Below, in pieces: positions 1 through 7,448 of a stretch of 19,076 bases of DNA (its first letter is position 1; each line of letters opens with the position of its first letter). The DNA comes from an uncultured Lachnospiraceae bacterium (GTDB taxonomy: Bacteria > Bacillota > Clostridia > Lachnospirales > Lachnospiraceae). The DNA lies in NCBI GenBank assembly GCA_910585635.1, contig CAJUFE010000073.1, forward strand, positions 1-19,076, read 5' to 3'. Position numbers and translations under genes: made by a program. The notes under the pieces were generated by a model, which was given only the letters and a program-made list of their open reading frames with translations, was not told the origin of the DNA and did no database searches.

Positions 1-206
1 AAAAATAGGTTCTGAAAGCCCTGTGAAATAAGGGCTGAAGATTCCGAGAAGTTATCCCTAGAGATGGGAGGAACACGATCCCTTCTTATATTTTTTTTTG
101 TACAACAGCAAAAGCTGCCGCACCCATCGCAGGATCCCTGCTCCTGCGCGTTGCGACAGCCTTTCCTCGTATGACCTGCTCTTATCGATCGTCGTATGCT
201 CTGAAC
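1..206. other. Gene-free left edge
   Basis: I see no convincing gene here. The stretch lies downstream of the last operon gene, which ends at 207. It contains a run of nine T at 91-99 on the plus strand, a 7-bp stem with a 7-base loop at 128-148 (arms CGCAGGA and TCCTGCG) and a small stem at about 18-37 (AGCCCT/AGGGCT). Any of these could help end the minus-strand transcript, but none has a hairpin directly followed by a T run in the right orientation, so I do not call a terminator. Confidence 0.4.
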
Positions 207-1382
207 CTATCGATCCACCCGATACCGCTCGACCACCTCTTCCTTCACCTCCACCCCCAGTCCCGGCTGGTCGGTCAGGGTGATGGTGCCGTTCCGGTCC
301 GGCAAAAGGGGGTCCACCATCAGCTCTTCGCGGAATACATTTTCGGTCATATCGTATTCCATCATCGCGCCGTTGGGGATGGCGCAGCTCACATGCGCGC
401 TGGCCGCCACCAGGATGCCGGAGCTCCACACGTGGAGGGCGCATTCCATGTAATGGGCCGCGGCCAGCATGGCGATCTTATAGCCCTCAGTGATCCCGCC
501 GCACCAGCTTAAGTCGGGCTGGACGATATCCACAGCCCCCATGCGGATCATCCGCATATAGTTGGGCACCAGGCATTCGGTCTCGTAGCCCGCGATCTTT
601 GTGACCAGCTCTCCTGCCAGCCTGGCGCTCCCCTCCAGATCGTCTGTGCGGACCGGCTCTTCCAGGAAATGGACCCCGATCTTGTCAAATGCCTTTCCTG
701 CTTCCAGGGCGGTCTGGGCATCCCAGTTGGTATTGGCGTCCACCATGAGGCGGCAGTCCTTCCCCAAGGCTTTTTTCACCGCCGCTACCCGCTGGATATC
801 CTCCTCCAAGGTCACCATCCTGCACTCGGCGTCCTGGGTGAAGGCCCGGATCGAGAAGGGGGCATTGGTCCGTGCCACTTTGATCTTCACGCCGTGCATC
901 CCCCGGGCCGCATAGCTCTCGGCCTCCTTGACCAGCTCCTCGATCCCCTCGCCTTCTTTATAAAAACCGCCGCTCCCATAGACCGAGATCTGGTCCCGGA
1001 AGCCTCCTAAGAGCTGATACAAAGGGAGATCTGTGATCTTCCCTTTAAGGTCCCATAGGGCGATATCCACCCCGGAAAGGGCCGAGATGAAGATCCCGCC
1101 CCGGCCATGCTGGAAATGGGCGAAATAACATTTATGCCAGATCCGCTCGGTGTTCACCGGGTCCTCCCCGATCAGCATAGGCCCGATCTCATCATCCAGC
1201 ACCGCCTTTGTAGACCACACTGGTCCTCCGTAGGGAGCAGCTTCCCCGATCCCCACAAGGCCTGTATCCGTATAGATCCGCACCAGCAAAAGCTGTCTGG
1301 CGTCACAGCGGCCCGTGCCGCTGTAGATCGGACGATCCATGGGATAGACCATGGGGATACATTCTACTTTTTCGATCCGCAT
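207..1382 (-). CDS. Mandelate racemase/muconate lactonizing enzyme family protein (enolase superfamily)
   Basis: A full-length, 391-residue member of the enolase superfamily, cytoplasmic and Mg-dependent, which abstracts a proton next to a carboxylate. The N-terminal capping domain covers roughly residues 1-125 and the TIM barrel follows. The mandelate-racemase-type active site is complete: KIK at 166-168, metal ligands Asp215 (MVDANTNW), Glu241 (LEEP) and Glu267 (AGYETE), then Asp290 (QPD) and His317 (HVWSSG) as the Asp-His dyad. The start at 1382 is chosen because AAAGGAG lies just upstream; a longer reading to 1418 has no such support. It is the last gene of the operon, 243 bp after dctM. 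Family members racemise, dehydrate or cycloisomerise sugar acids and aromatic acids. With the TRAP genes and a hydroxyacid dehydrogenase, a sugar-acid or lactone substrate is likely but not provable from sequence. Family call firm, substrate unknown. Confidence 0.93.
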   Translation of the reverse strand: MRIEKVECIPMVYPMDRPIYSGTGRCDARQLLLVRIYTDTGLVGIGEAAPYGGPVWSTKAVLDDEIGPMLIGEDPVNTERIWHKCYFAHFQHGRGGIFISALSGVDIALWDLKGKITDLPLYQLLGGFRDQISVYGSGGFYKEGEGIEELVKEAESYAARGMHGVKIKVARTNAPFSIRAFTQDAECRMVTLEEDIQRVAAVKKALGKDCRLMVDANTNWDAQTALEAGKAFDKIGVHFLEEPVRTDDLEGSARLAGELVTKIAGYETECLVPNYMRMIRMGAVDIVQPDLSWCGGITEGYKIAMLAAAHYMECALHVWSSGILVAASAHVSCAIPNGAMMEYDMTENVFREELMVDPLLPDRNGTITLTDQPGLGVEVKEEVVERYRVDR

Positions 1383-1625
1383 ACTGCGCTCCTTTCTGCC
1401 GACTGCTTCCTGCCACATACTTCTTGTTGACTGCTTCTTTCCACGTGCTTTCTGTCGGCTGCTTCCTGACGCATGCTTCTTACCTCATGTTTCCTGCCGG
1501 CCGCTCCCTGTCAGCTGCTTCCTGTCGCATGCTTCTTACCACATCTCTGCCGACTGCTCCTTTCCGACCGCTCCTCTGGTCCCGCGAGATACCCATCACC
1601 GGCCAGTCCCCCCCTATCGCGGCCA
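1383..1625 (-). repeat. Degenerate tandem-repeat spacer between dctM and the enolase-family gene
   Basis: This 243-bp spacer carries no gene. It is built of drifting copies of a C/T-rich motif on the plus strand: GCTGCTTCCTG followed by CGCATGCTTCTTACC occurs at about 1459 and again at about 1515 (56 bp apart), with shorter variants (GACTGCTTC, GCTCCTTTC, CATGTTTCC) around them. Only the last roughly 15 bp before 1382 look functional, holding the ribosome binding site of the enolase-family gene. Confidence 0.65.
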
Positions 1626-2912
1626 TCACATCATGATCCCAGGCAGGACCGTGGCCACCTGGGGGACGAACATGCAGAGGATGATGACCGCCACCAGCGC
1701 CATACAGAATACCAGGGAATGCTTCCCCACCGCCATCACCTGCCTGCCGCTGAACCCGCAGACCACGAACAGGTCCGTCCCAAAGGGCGGCGTAGCCTGT
1801 CCGATCGCCATGCTGAACACGAAGATCAGCCCGAACTGGACCGGATCGATCCCGAAAGCCGCAGCCACCGGGGCCAAAAGAGGCCCTAAGATCAGGATCG
1901 ACGCGCCCACATCCATGAACATCCCCAGAAAGAGGAGCAGGACCACCACACCGATCATGAAGGTATATCGGTTACTCACATTGGCGATCAGAAAGGCGCT
2001 CAAAGCCGCCGGGATCTGATAGATCGTCAGCAGGTAGCTCAAGGCCCCTGCCGCCATGCAGAGGATCATCACATTGCCGGTGGTCCTGCAGCTTTCCTTG
2101 ATGACGCGGACGAACAGGTCCAGGGACATCTCCCGGTAGATGAACACGGCACAGAACAGCCCGTAGCCTGCCGCCACCACCCCGGACTCTGTGGGGGTAA
2201 AGATCCCGGTATAGATGCCGCCCAGGATGATCGCCGGCATCAGCAGCGCCCAGAAGGCGTCCTTGAAGGTGCGAAAGACCTCCCCGGTCCTAAAGCCCTG
2301 GTTCTTAGGATAATGCCGTCGCTTAGCCAGCACATAGCAGATGACGCACATGAAGAAGGCGCCCAGAAAGCCGGGGATGATCCCCGCCATCAAAAGCTTT
2401 CCCGGAGAGACATTCGTGATATTGCCGTAGATGATGAAGAGGACGCTGGGCGGGATGATGACCCCCAGCACGCCGGCCGCCGCCGGGAGGGCTGCCGCAT
2501 AATCCTCCGGGTAGCCCAGCCGTTTCAGCTCGGGATACATGATCCCGCCGATCGCCGCCGTGGTGGCCACCGCCGAGCCGGAGATCGCGGCGAAAAAAGC
2601 ACAGGCCATCACACACACCAGGGAAGCCCCTCCGCTGATATGCCCCACCAGGCTGTCCGCGAAGGCCACCAGACGCCGCGACAGGCCGCCGTACTGCATG
2701 ATCGCACCGGCCAGGACAAAGAAGAAGATCGCCAGCATCGAATAGGACAGGCCTCCGGCAAATACCCGCTGGGCCAGGACGGAGAGCATCTCCATGGTCC
2801 CTCCAGCGGCGATCGAGCAGACACAGGCCAGCACCAGAGACCAGACCAGAGGGACACCCAAAAGGGCAAAAACGATGACCGATAGGATCAACACCACTGC
2901 TGCGATATCCAT
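1626..2912 (-). CDS. dctM: TRAP transporter large permease subunit DctM
   Basis: A 428-residue inner-membrane permease, the usual length for DctM. Hydrophobic segments run from the first residues (AAVVLILSVIVFALLGVPL) to the C-terminus, consistent with about 12 membrane spans. Typical family stretches are present: a GGLS/YGGLS region near residue 75, SGSAVATTAAIG near 110, PSVLFIIYGN near 155 and TPPFGTDLF near 375. In TRAP transporters this subunit forms the Na+-coupled transport channel and works with DctQ and the periplasmic or lipid-anchored DctP. It starts 2 bp after the dctQ stop codon, and its AAGGAGGTGAG ribosome binding site is embedded in the last codons of dctQ, so the two are probably translationally coupled. 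The transported acid is unknown, probably the substrate of the neighbouring enzymes. Confidence 0.95.
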   Translation of the reverse strand: MDIAAVVLILSVIVFALLGVPLVWSLVLACVCSIAAGGTMEMLSVLAQRVFAGGLSYSMLAIFFFVLAGAIMQYGGLSRRLVAFADSLVGHISGGASLVCVMACAFFAAISGSAVATTAAIGGIMYPELKRLGYPEDYAAALPAAAGVLGVIIPPSVLFIIYGNITNVSPGKLLMAGIIPGFLGAFFMCVICYVLAKRRHYPKNQGFRTGEVFRTFKDAFWALLMPAIILGGIYTGIFTPTESGVVAAGYGLFCAVFIYREMSLDLFVRVIKESCRTTGNVMILCMAAGALSYLLTIYQIPAALSAFLIANVSNRYTFMIGVVVLLLFLGMFMDVGASILILGPLLAPVAAAFGIDPVQFGLIFVFSMAIGQATPPFGTDLFVVCGFSGRQVMAVGKHSLVFCMALVAVIILCMFVPQVATVLPGIMM

Positions 2913-2914
2913 GA

Positions 2915-3664
2915 TCAGAGCTCACCTCCTTCACGCTTGTCGTCCTCTGCTGTCAGAGACGGTCTGTGCTCTTTTGCCAGAGACTTTCCGTATTCTTCTG
3001 CCAGAGTCTTTCCGTGCTCTTTTATCAGAGACTTTTCGGATAACGTTTGGGCCTTTTCGGAACATGCCGGAGGCTCTGAGGACACTCCCGTGTCCTTTTG
3101 AGGCGATCCCAAGTCTTTTGGAGCCAATGCCAAACCCATTTGAGCCGATCCCAGGTCCTTTTGGGCTCCGCCCGAGTCTTTTGTGGCCAATGCCAGGACC
3201 CCGTGGAGGATATGGACCCCTTTTACCCAGGAGAGCAGACCAAAACAGATTGGCATGCAAAGATAGAGGTACGCTGTGGTGATCTTTAAGGATGCGGTCT
3301 TCTGGGGAAATGCCAGGGCATTCTGGATCATCTGGATGCTCCCTGCCAGCAGGGCCAGACAGGCGGTCAGACCCAAGAGCTCCCGGACCGTCTCCACCAC
3401 CTGCATCTTTTTCGGGTCCTTAAAGGACAAAACGGCGATGTTCAGCTCGCTCTGCTCCCTGCACGCCGCATACAGGGAGAACAGGATGATCCAGACATAC
3501 AGATAGGTGCTAAGCTCCTCCGACCACAGGATGCTGGCATGGAAGATATAGCGAAAGATGACCTGCGCCAGGTTCACCGCCAGCATGATGAGGCTGGCGA
3601 TGCACAGGAACCCTTCGATTAGCTTCTGGAGCCTTGCGTTAAAGCCATCGATCTTCTCGATCAT
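2915..3664 (-). CDS. dctQ: TRAP transporter small permease subunit DctQ with repeat-rich C-terminal extension
   Basis: A 249-residue protein whose first roughly 160 residues are a normal DctQ: four hydrophobic segments at about 17-38, 46-66, 92-112 and 130-150, with the family's SILWSEELSTYLYVW region between the first two. DctQ binds DctM and completes the membrane part of the TRAP transporter. The start at 3664 has AAAGGAGG immediately upstream. Unusually, residues from about 163 to 249 are a hydrophilic tail absent from typical DctQ (usually about 160-180 residues). Its units are KDLGS/QKD-like and then an 8-residue series (KEHGKTLA, EEYGKSLA, KEHRPSLT). The DNA underneath is a 24-bp tandem repeat, so the tail probably arose by repeat expansion. 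It should lie on the cytoplasmic side if the usual topology holds. Core call firm; function of the tail unknown. Confidence 0.92.
   Translation of the reverse strand: MIEKIDGFNARLQKLIEGFLCIASLIMLAVNLAQVIFRYIFHASILWSEELSTYLYVWIILFSLYAACREQSELNIAVLSFKDPKKMQVVETVRELLGLTACLALLAGSIQMIQNALAFPQKTASLKITTAYLYLCMPICFGLLSWVKGVHILHGVLALATKDSGGAQKDLGSAQMGLALAPKDLGSPQKDTGVSSEPPACSEKAQTLSEKSLIKEHGKTLAEEYGKSLAKEHRPSLTAEDDKREGGEL
2965..3036 (-). repeat. 24-bp tandem repeat inside the dctQ 3' end
   Basis: Three adjacent 24-bp units (2965-2988, 2989-3012, 3013-3036) share the plus-strand pattern GCTCTTTTGCCAGAGACTTT with a few substitutions; a degraded partial unit precedes them near 2945. The period is a multiple of three, so copy changes keep the dctQ reading frame. 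A second, less regular series lies at about 3105-3200. Confidence 0.75.
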
Positions 3665-3696
3665 AAAAACCTCCTTTCGCGCTCCTTACCATGGCG

Positions 3697-3734
3697 GTCC
3701 GGCGGTCTCATAGCCATATGGGCGGCCGCCGGAC
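3697..3734 (-). promoter_or_regulatory. Intercistronic hairpin between dctP and dctQ
   Basis: Perfect 9-bp arms, GTCCGGCGG at 3697-3705 and CCGCCGGAC at 3726-3734, separated by 20 bases, sit in the 92-bp gap after dctP. No T run follows on the minus strand, so it is not a standard terminator. Such GC-rich stems after a binding-protein gene often protect the upstream mRNA and keep binding protein in excess over the permease; that role is inferred here. Confidence 0.5.
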
Positions 3735-3756
3735 ACACCTCACCGGATAGCCGGAC

Positions 3757-4938
3757 TCATCGCACGGCCTCATGGATCCGCTCCACCATATCGGAAAACT
3801 GGGGATAGGCATCATAGACTGACTGGACCTGGTCGGCAAACAGCTGGATATCCGGGTAGGAGATCTCGCAGCCTTTGTCCTTCAGTTCCTGCTCCGCCTT
3901 CGCCTTCTGCTCTCGCACCAGCTCCTTCTGGTAAGCTTCCGCTTCCTTCAGGCACCCCATGAAGATCTGCTGGTCCTCCTCCGTCATGGAGACCCAGGCC
4001 TTATTGGACATGATCATGCACATGGGGCTGTAGACATGGTTCGTGACCGCGATATAGTGGCACACCTCATAGGTGGAGTTAGCCACCAGGGAATGGAGGG
4101 GGTTTTCCTGGCCGTCAATGGTGCCGTTCTGGTTCGCCACATAGGCGTCGGAAAGGGACATGGGGACCGGATCTGCGCCAAGGCTGCTCCAGATCGCCTG
4201 ATGTTGTTCATTGCTCATGACCCGGATCCGCAGGCCCTTCACATCGGCCGGGCTGTCCACCGCACATTTATCGTTAGCCAGACAGCGGAAGCCTACCTCC
4301 CACCAGCCCAGCATCTTCATATTGGCACTCTCCGCCTTCGCCGCCAGCTCCTCCCCGATCGCGCCGTCCAGCACCTTATCCACCTCTTCCTCGTTAGCGA
4401 ACAGGTAGGGCATGTCAAATACCCCATAGTCCGGCACATAGTTAGCCACCAGGGAGCAATTGGGTGCGGCCAGCTCCAGGTTCCCCATCTGGACCGATTC
4501 CACCTGCTGCCCTCCGTCGCCTAGCTGGGAATCCGGGTAGATTGTGATCTCCCACCGGCCTGGAGCCTTTTCATTTAAAAGCTCACCCAGATGCTGGAAG
4601 GCCTTATAGTTGGGGTTCGTGGTGGAATCCACTGAGCCCAGCTTCCATTTATAAAGGGTCTCGCCGGCCGGAGCCTGGTCTTTCGCCCCCTCCGCCGCGG
4701 CTCCTGCCCCTGCCTTTTCAGCCTCCTGGCCGTCCGCCGCTGTCCCCTGGCTTCCTGCCGCGCCCTGCGCCTCTGCCCCATCTTGCTCTGTTGCCGCGCC
4801 CTGCCCTGCTGCCGCGCCACTCTGGGGGCCTGTGGCGGTTGTCCCCTGGGGGGCCTGTCCAGCCGCGCCGCCGCAGGCTGTGAGCCCAAATATAACTGCC
4901 GCCGTCATCATGGAAACAAAACTGAACCTTTTTTTCAT
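3757..4938 (-). CDS. dctP: TRAP transporter substrate-binding lipoprotein DctP
   Basis: A 393-residue solute receptor that captures an organic acid outside the membrane and hands it to DctQM. The start at 4938 is set by GAGGAGG upstream and by the signal peptide that follows: MKKR, a hydrophobic stretch and lipobox LTAC with Cys22, so it is a lipid-anchored protein as usual in Gram-positives. Residues about 24-75 are a low-complexity Ala/Gly/Gln/Glu linker (GAAAGQG, GAEAQGAAGSQG), much longer than the usual short linker. The DctP domain follows: ITIYPDSQLGDGGQQVESVQ, the Arg-bearing GLRIRVM segment expected to bind the ligand carboxylate, and DAYVANQNGTIDGQENP. Next are dctQ and dctM, downstream. 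The domain assignment is secure; the ligand is not known. Confidence 0.95.
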   Translation of the reverse strand: MKKRFSFVSMMTAAVIFGLTACGGAAGQAPQGTTATGPQSGAAAGQGAATEQDGAEAQGAAGSQGTAADGQEAEKAGAGAAAEGAKDQAPAGETLYKWKLGSVDSTTNPNYKAFQHLGELLNEKAPGRWEITIYPDSQLGDGGQQVESVQMGNLELAAPNCSLVANYVPDYGVFDMPYLFANEEEVDKVLDGAIGEELAAKAESANMKMLGWWEVGFRCLANDKCAVDSPADVKGLRIRVMSNEQHQAIWSSLGADPVPMSLSDAYVANQNGTIDGQENPLHSLVANSTYEVCHYIAVTNHVYSPMCMIMSNKAWVSMTEEDQQIFMGCLKEAEAYQKELVREQKAKAEQELKDKGCEISYPDIQLFADQVQSVYDAYPQFSDMVERIHEAVR

Positions 4939-5230
4939 CGTCGATCCTCCTCGTTTTCTACCTTGTCCACACTGCACTGCCCATACTGCATTATCCGTCG
5001 TCCCATGCTCTGCATGATCTCTGCACGGTACTTCCCTGTGTCATATCCTCTGTGCTGTGGTCTTTTTGTAGCTTGGTCCTCTACACTGTGATCTCGTGTC
5101 GTGTACTGTCTATCCTCTTGTACTATGATCCCCTGCCCGATACATCCTGCACCGTGGTCCCAATCCCTCAATCCCTTATCCCTGGTACGATATCCTCCTG
5201 CCTTTTATCTCTAAGCCATGCGCCCGACCC
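4939..5230 (-). other. Gene-free spacer upstream of dctP
   Basis: A 292-bp gap between the dehydrogenase stop and dctP. I see no convincing gene. The plus strand is a drifting series of CTGTG/CTCTTGTACT/CCTCTGTGCT-like words, suggesting an old, decayed tandem array rather than a regulatory RNA. The final part holds the GAGGAGG ribosome binding site of dctP. Whether a second promoter for the TRAP genes lies here is not clear. Confidence 0.45.
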
Positions 5231-6403
5231 TTAGATCCCATCCGGATGGCCTACCGGCCATGAGGGGGTCTGCCCGGTCAGGACCTGATCCACGCCTATG
5301 GCGGCCTGCAGCGACATCCTCTCCTTGCTCTCCCGGGAGATCCCAGCATTGTGCTGGGAGCAGATCGCCTGCTCCAGAGCAAAAAGCCTGCTGTCTCCCG
5401 GCGGCTCCTCCTGGTACACGTCCAGGGCCGCCCCTGCCAGATGCCCTTCCTCAAGGACCCGGACCAGATCTTCCTCCACATAGAGCTCCCCTCTGGCGCA
5501 GTTGATGAAAAAGCTCCCTTTCTTCATCTTCATGAACCGGCTATAGTCGAACAGACCTCGGGTACTCTCGGTACATGGGATGTGGAGTGAGACCACATCC
5601 GCCCGTGTCAGGACCGCATCCAGATCGTCTAAGATCCTCACGGGAGTGTCGCTCCGAGAAACGTCTCCCAAGGCAATGCTGCTCTGGGCGATCCCTCCCG
5701 GGGAAACATCTCCCAAGGCAATGCTGCCCTGGGCGATCCCTCCCAGGGAAACGTCTCCCAAGGTAATGCTGCTCTGAGCGATCCCTCCCGGGGCAGTGCC
5801 ACCTTGAACCGTTCCACTCCAGACACCCCGGACAGTACCGGTCTGGACCGTTCCGTCCTGGGCGATCCCGCCCCGGGCCGCCGCGCTCATATCATAGGCC
5901 AGCACCTCCATCCCGAACCCGGCTGCCGCCTTCTCCGCCACCAGCCGTCCGATGTTCCCGAACCCGATCAGGCCCAGCACCGCGCCCTTCATCTCCCGGC
6001 GTTCCATCTGGAGACGATAATGCCAATCTCCCTTTCGCGTATAGCGGTCGGTAAGGTGGAGCCGGCAAAAGAGCGCGGCGATCGCGGCCACGGTGTGCTC
6101 GGCCACGGCATTGCTGTTGGAGCCTGGCCCGTTCACCACCCAGATCCCCTGGGCATTAGCGGCCGCCACATCGATATTATCCACGCCGATCCCATGGCGG
6201 GCGATCACCTTCAGCCGCTCTGCCCCTTCAAATACCTCCTTAGGATAGCTTGCATTGCGCACGATGATCCCATCCGCCCTGGCGATCTCCTTTTTCAGGG
6301 AAGGGATGTCTGTGGGTACGCCCACCTTCAGCTCATAGCCTCTGTCGGTCAGATATCGCTTCCCGCTTTCCGCGATATCCTCCGGGATCAGGATCCTATA
6401 CAT
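5231..6403 (-). CDS. D-isomer-specific 2-hydroxyacid dehydrogenase (PGDH-like) with repeat insertion
   Basis: A 390-residue cytoplasmic NAD(P)-dependent oxidoreductase interconverting a 2-hydroxyacid and a 2-oxoacid. The catalytic domain's first part is at about 1-100 (RHGIGVDNID at 69-78), and the Rossmann domain follows with GLIGFGNIG at 144-152 and Asp171 after the second strand. Catalytic residues are present: Arg304 (NCARGE), Glu332 or 333 (DVYQEEPP) and His351 (SQHNAGIS). Residues about 174-255 are abnormal: relatives need about 30 residues between this Asp and the ADVVSLH strand, here there are about 95, filled with 15-residue repeats (GGIAQSSIALGDVS). The start at 6403 follows AAAGGAGGCAGGAGG and overlaps the preceding gene by 8 bp, suggesting coupled translation. 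Family call is firm. Whether it remains active with the insertion, and on which acid, is open. Confidence 0.9.
   Translation of the reverse strand: MYRILIPEDIAESGKRYLTDRGYELKVGVPTDIPSLKKEIARADGIIVRNASYPKEVFEGAERLKVIARHGIGVDNIDVAAANAQGIWVVNGPGSNSNAVAEHTVAAIAALFCRLHLTDRYTRKGDWHYRLQMERREMKGAVLGLIGFGNIGRLVAEKAAAGFGMEVLAYDMSAAARGGIAQDGTVQTGTVRGVWSGTVQGGTAPGGIAQSSITLGDVSLGGIAQGSIALGDVSPGGIAQSSIALGDVSRSDTPVRILDDLDAVLTRADVVSLHIPCTESTRGLFDYSRFMKMKKGSFFINCARGELYVEEDLVRVLEEGHLAGAALDVYQEEPPGDSRLFALEQAICSQHNAGISRESKERMSLQAAIGVDQVLTGQTPSWPVGHPDGI
5651..5785 (-). repeat. 45-bp tandem repeat inside the dehydrogenase gene
   Basis: Three 45-bp units encode residues 207-251 as three 15-residue units, GGIAQ-SSITLGDVSL and close variants. 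Degenerate units (GGIAQDGTVQTG, GTVQGGTAPGG) extend the array toward residue 178. On the plus strand each unit contains the words CAAGGCAATGCTGC and GCGATCCCTCC. The period preserves the reading frame. Confidence 0.85.
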
Positions 6404-7235
6404 CCTCCTGCCTCCTTTCTTTCGGGCTCTTTTCTTTCAGGCTCTTTTCTTTCGTCCCCTTCTCTTTTGTGCCCGTTCCTTTCGGACCCTCTTCTGCCAG
6501 CCTGCTGATCGGCAGCTGATCGCCCAGGTAGGGCGTGTACCGCTTCAGCCCCTCGGCATATCGGATCGGCCTGCGCCCCCTGGACCAGTCATTGGCCTGG
6601 AAGCCCCGATCTGTGGCACATTTCTCATAGTAGCCCACCAGCTGGGGCTGGGCCTTGAACAGTTTGACCGCTTCCATCTTCCGATCCATCACATCTGAGA
6701 TGTCCACAAAGGTATCGATCTCGAACTGGTTAAATTCCGGGTGGGGGATCGTAGTCTCGAAAAGGAAGATATCCGGGATAAAATGGGGCTCCGTATCCGG
6801 GAGCGCCCCCCGCATCCCTGCCGCCGTCACCGCCTGGAACACAGCCCTGGCACAGATCTCGTGATCCGGATTGATCTTATCGATCCGCCAATGGGTCAAG
6901 ATCACGTCAGGACGGATCGCCAGGATATCGGCGGTCAGCCTTCGGACCCTGCTCTCATCCATACAGAGGGGATAATCCCCATAATCAAAAAAGCGGATCT
7001 CCTTTACCCCCATCTTTCCCGCTGCCGCTCTGGCCTCCTGCTCCCGGCAGCTCTTGACCTCCTCCAGGCTACAGCCGGGATGGTCCTTCCAGTAGTTCCC
7101 CGATTCGCCATGCTCGCCGTAGGTAAGGGCAAATACGGTCACCTCCCAGCCCAGCTCCACATATTTCAAGATCATGCCTCCGGCGCGTGTACACCAGTCC
7201 GCCCCATGGGCGCTGACCACCAGCATCTTTCCCAA
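6396..7235 (-). CDS. PIG-L/LmbE family protein, 4-oxalomesaconate hydratase (GalB)-like
   Basis: A 279-residue cytoplasmic metalloprotein of the PIG-L/LmbE fold. The usual AHPDDE zinc motif is replaced by SAHGADWCTRAGG (His10, Asp13), and the LTYGEHGESGNYWK stretch at 38-50 follows. Both resemble GalB of gallate degradation, a hydratase of this fold, more than N-acetylglucosamine deacetylases. His115 and His125 (NPDHE) are further metal-site candidates. The start is taken as TTG at 7235 because AGGAGGTGG at 7242-7250 is correctly spaced for it and too far from the later ATG. The C-terminus (about 252-275) is a Lys/Glu-rich repeat (GTKEK, GTKEK, SLKEK, SPKER), another repeat tail. First gene of the operon, overlapping the dehydrogenase by 8 bp. 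Likely adds water to an unsaturated oxo-dicarboxylate, but a deacetylase remains possible. Confidence 0.85.
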   Translation of the reverse strand: MGKMLVVSAHGADWCTRAGGMILKYVELGWEVTVFALTYGEHGESGNYWKDHPGCSLEEVKSCREQEARAAAGKMGVKEIRFFDYGDYPLCMDESRVRRLTADILAIRPDVILTHWRIDKINPDHEICARAVFQAVTAAGMRGALPDTEPHFIPDIFLFETTIPHPEFNQFEIDTFVDISDVMDRKMEAVKLFKAQPQLVGYYEKCATDRGFQANDWSRGRRPIRYAEGLKRYTPYLGDQLPISRLAEEGPKGTGTKEKGTKEKSLKEKSPKERRQEDV

Positions 7236-7241
7236 GCAAGA

Positions 7242-7250
7242 CCACCTCCT
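7242..7250 (-). promoter_or_regulatory. Ribosome binding site deciding a TTG start
   Basis: The minus strand reads AGGAGGTGG, leaving 9 bases between AGGAGG and TTG at 7235. The first in-frame ATG lies 9 bases further on, which would make the spacing about 18. TTG is therefore the better start for the PIG-L family gene. Confidence 0.7.
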
Positions 7251-7336
7251 CCAAAGATCGATCCCTCGTGACCATCCAGGCTGTCTGGACTGTTATGATC
7301 GCTCTGTGTTTATTTTTGTCTGTTTTGTCGTTTTTC

Positions 7337-7365
7337 TTGCGCTTTTATGGTTTTTATTATATACT
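7337..7365 (+). promoter_or_regulatory. Predicted promoter of the LysR-type regulator gene
   Basis: TTGCGC at 7337-7342, a 17-bp spacer and TATACT at 7360-7365 give a good vegetative promoter facing right, about 75 bp upstream of the regulator start. Its -10 overlaps the -10 of the divergent operon promoter, so RNA polymerase probably cannot occupy both at once. Confidence 0.6.
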
Positions 7366-7383
7366 ATCGTACATAAAATGCAA
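7356..7383 (-). promoter_or_regulatory. Predicted promoter of the catabolic operon
   Basis: Read on the minus strand, TTGCAT (7378-7383), a 16-bp spacer and a perfect TATAAT (7356-7361) form a promoter about 115 bp upstream of the TTG start. It lies in an AT-rich island unlike its surroundings. The imperfect dyad around 7384-7408 (TTAATAATA against TATTTATTAG) lies just upstream of the -35, where LysR-type regulators usually bind; that operator is tentative. Confidence 0.65.
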
Positions 7384-7448
7384 ATTAATAATATTTTTAT
7401 TTATTAGTTGTCAGATCACTAACCAATGGTGAGAAGGAGGGCATTTCC

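Noticed and set aside
60..150. Intrinsic terminator of the catabolic operon
   Set aside because: The T9 run is on the plus strand and the stems present are not followed by T on the minus strand.
2313..2885. Plus-strand 190-codon frame opposite dctM
   Set aside because: Composition is that of an antisense shadow (Arg/His/Asp/Gly rich) and dctM on the other strand is certain.
207..7235. Gallate degradation operon
   Set aside because: Only the GalB-like protein fits; dioxygenase, tautomerase and aldolase genes are not in the window.
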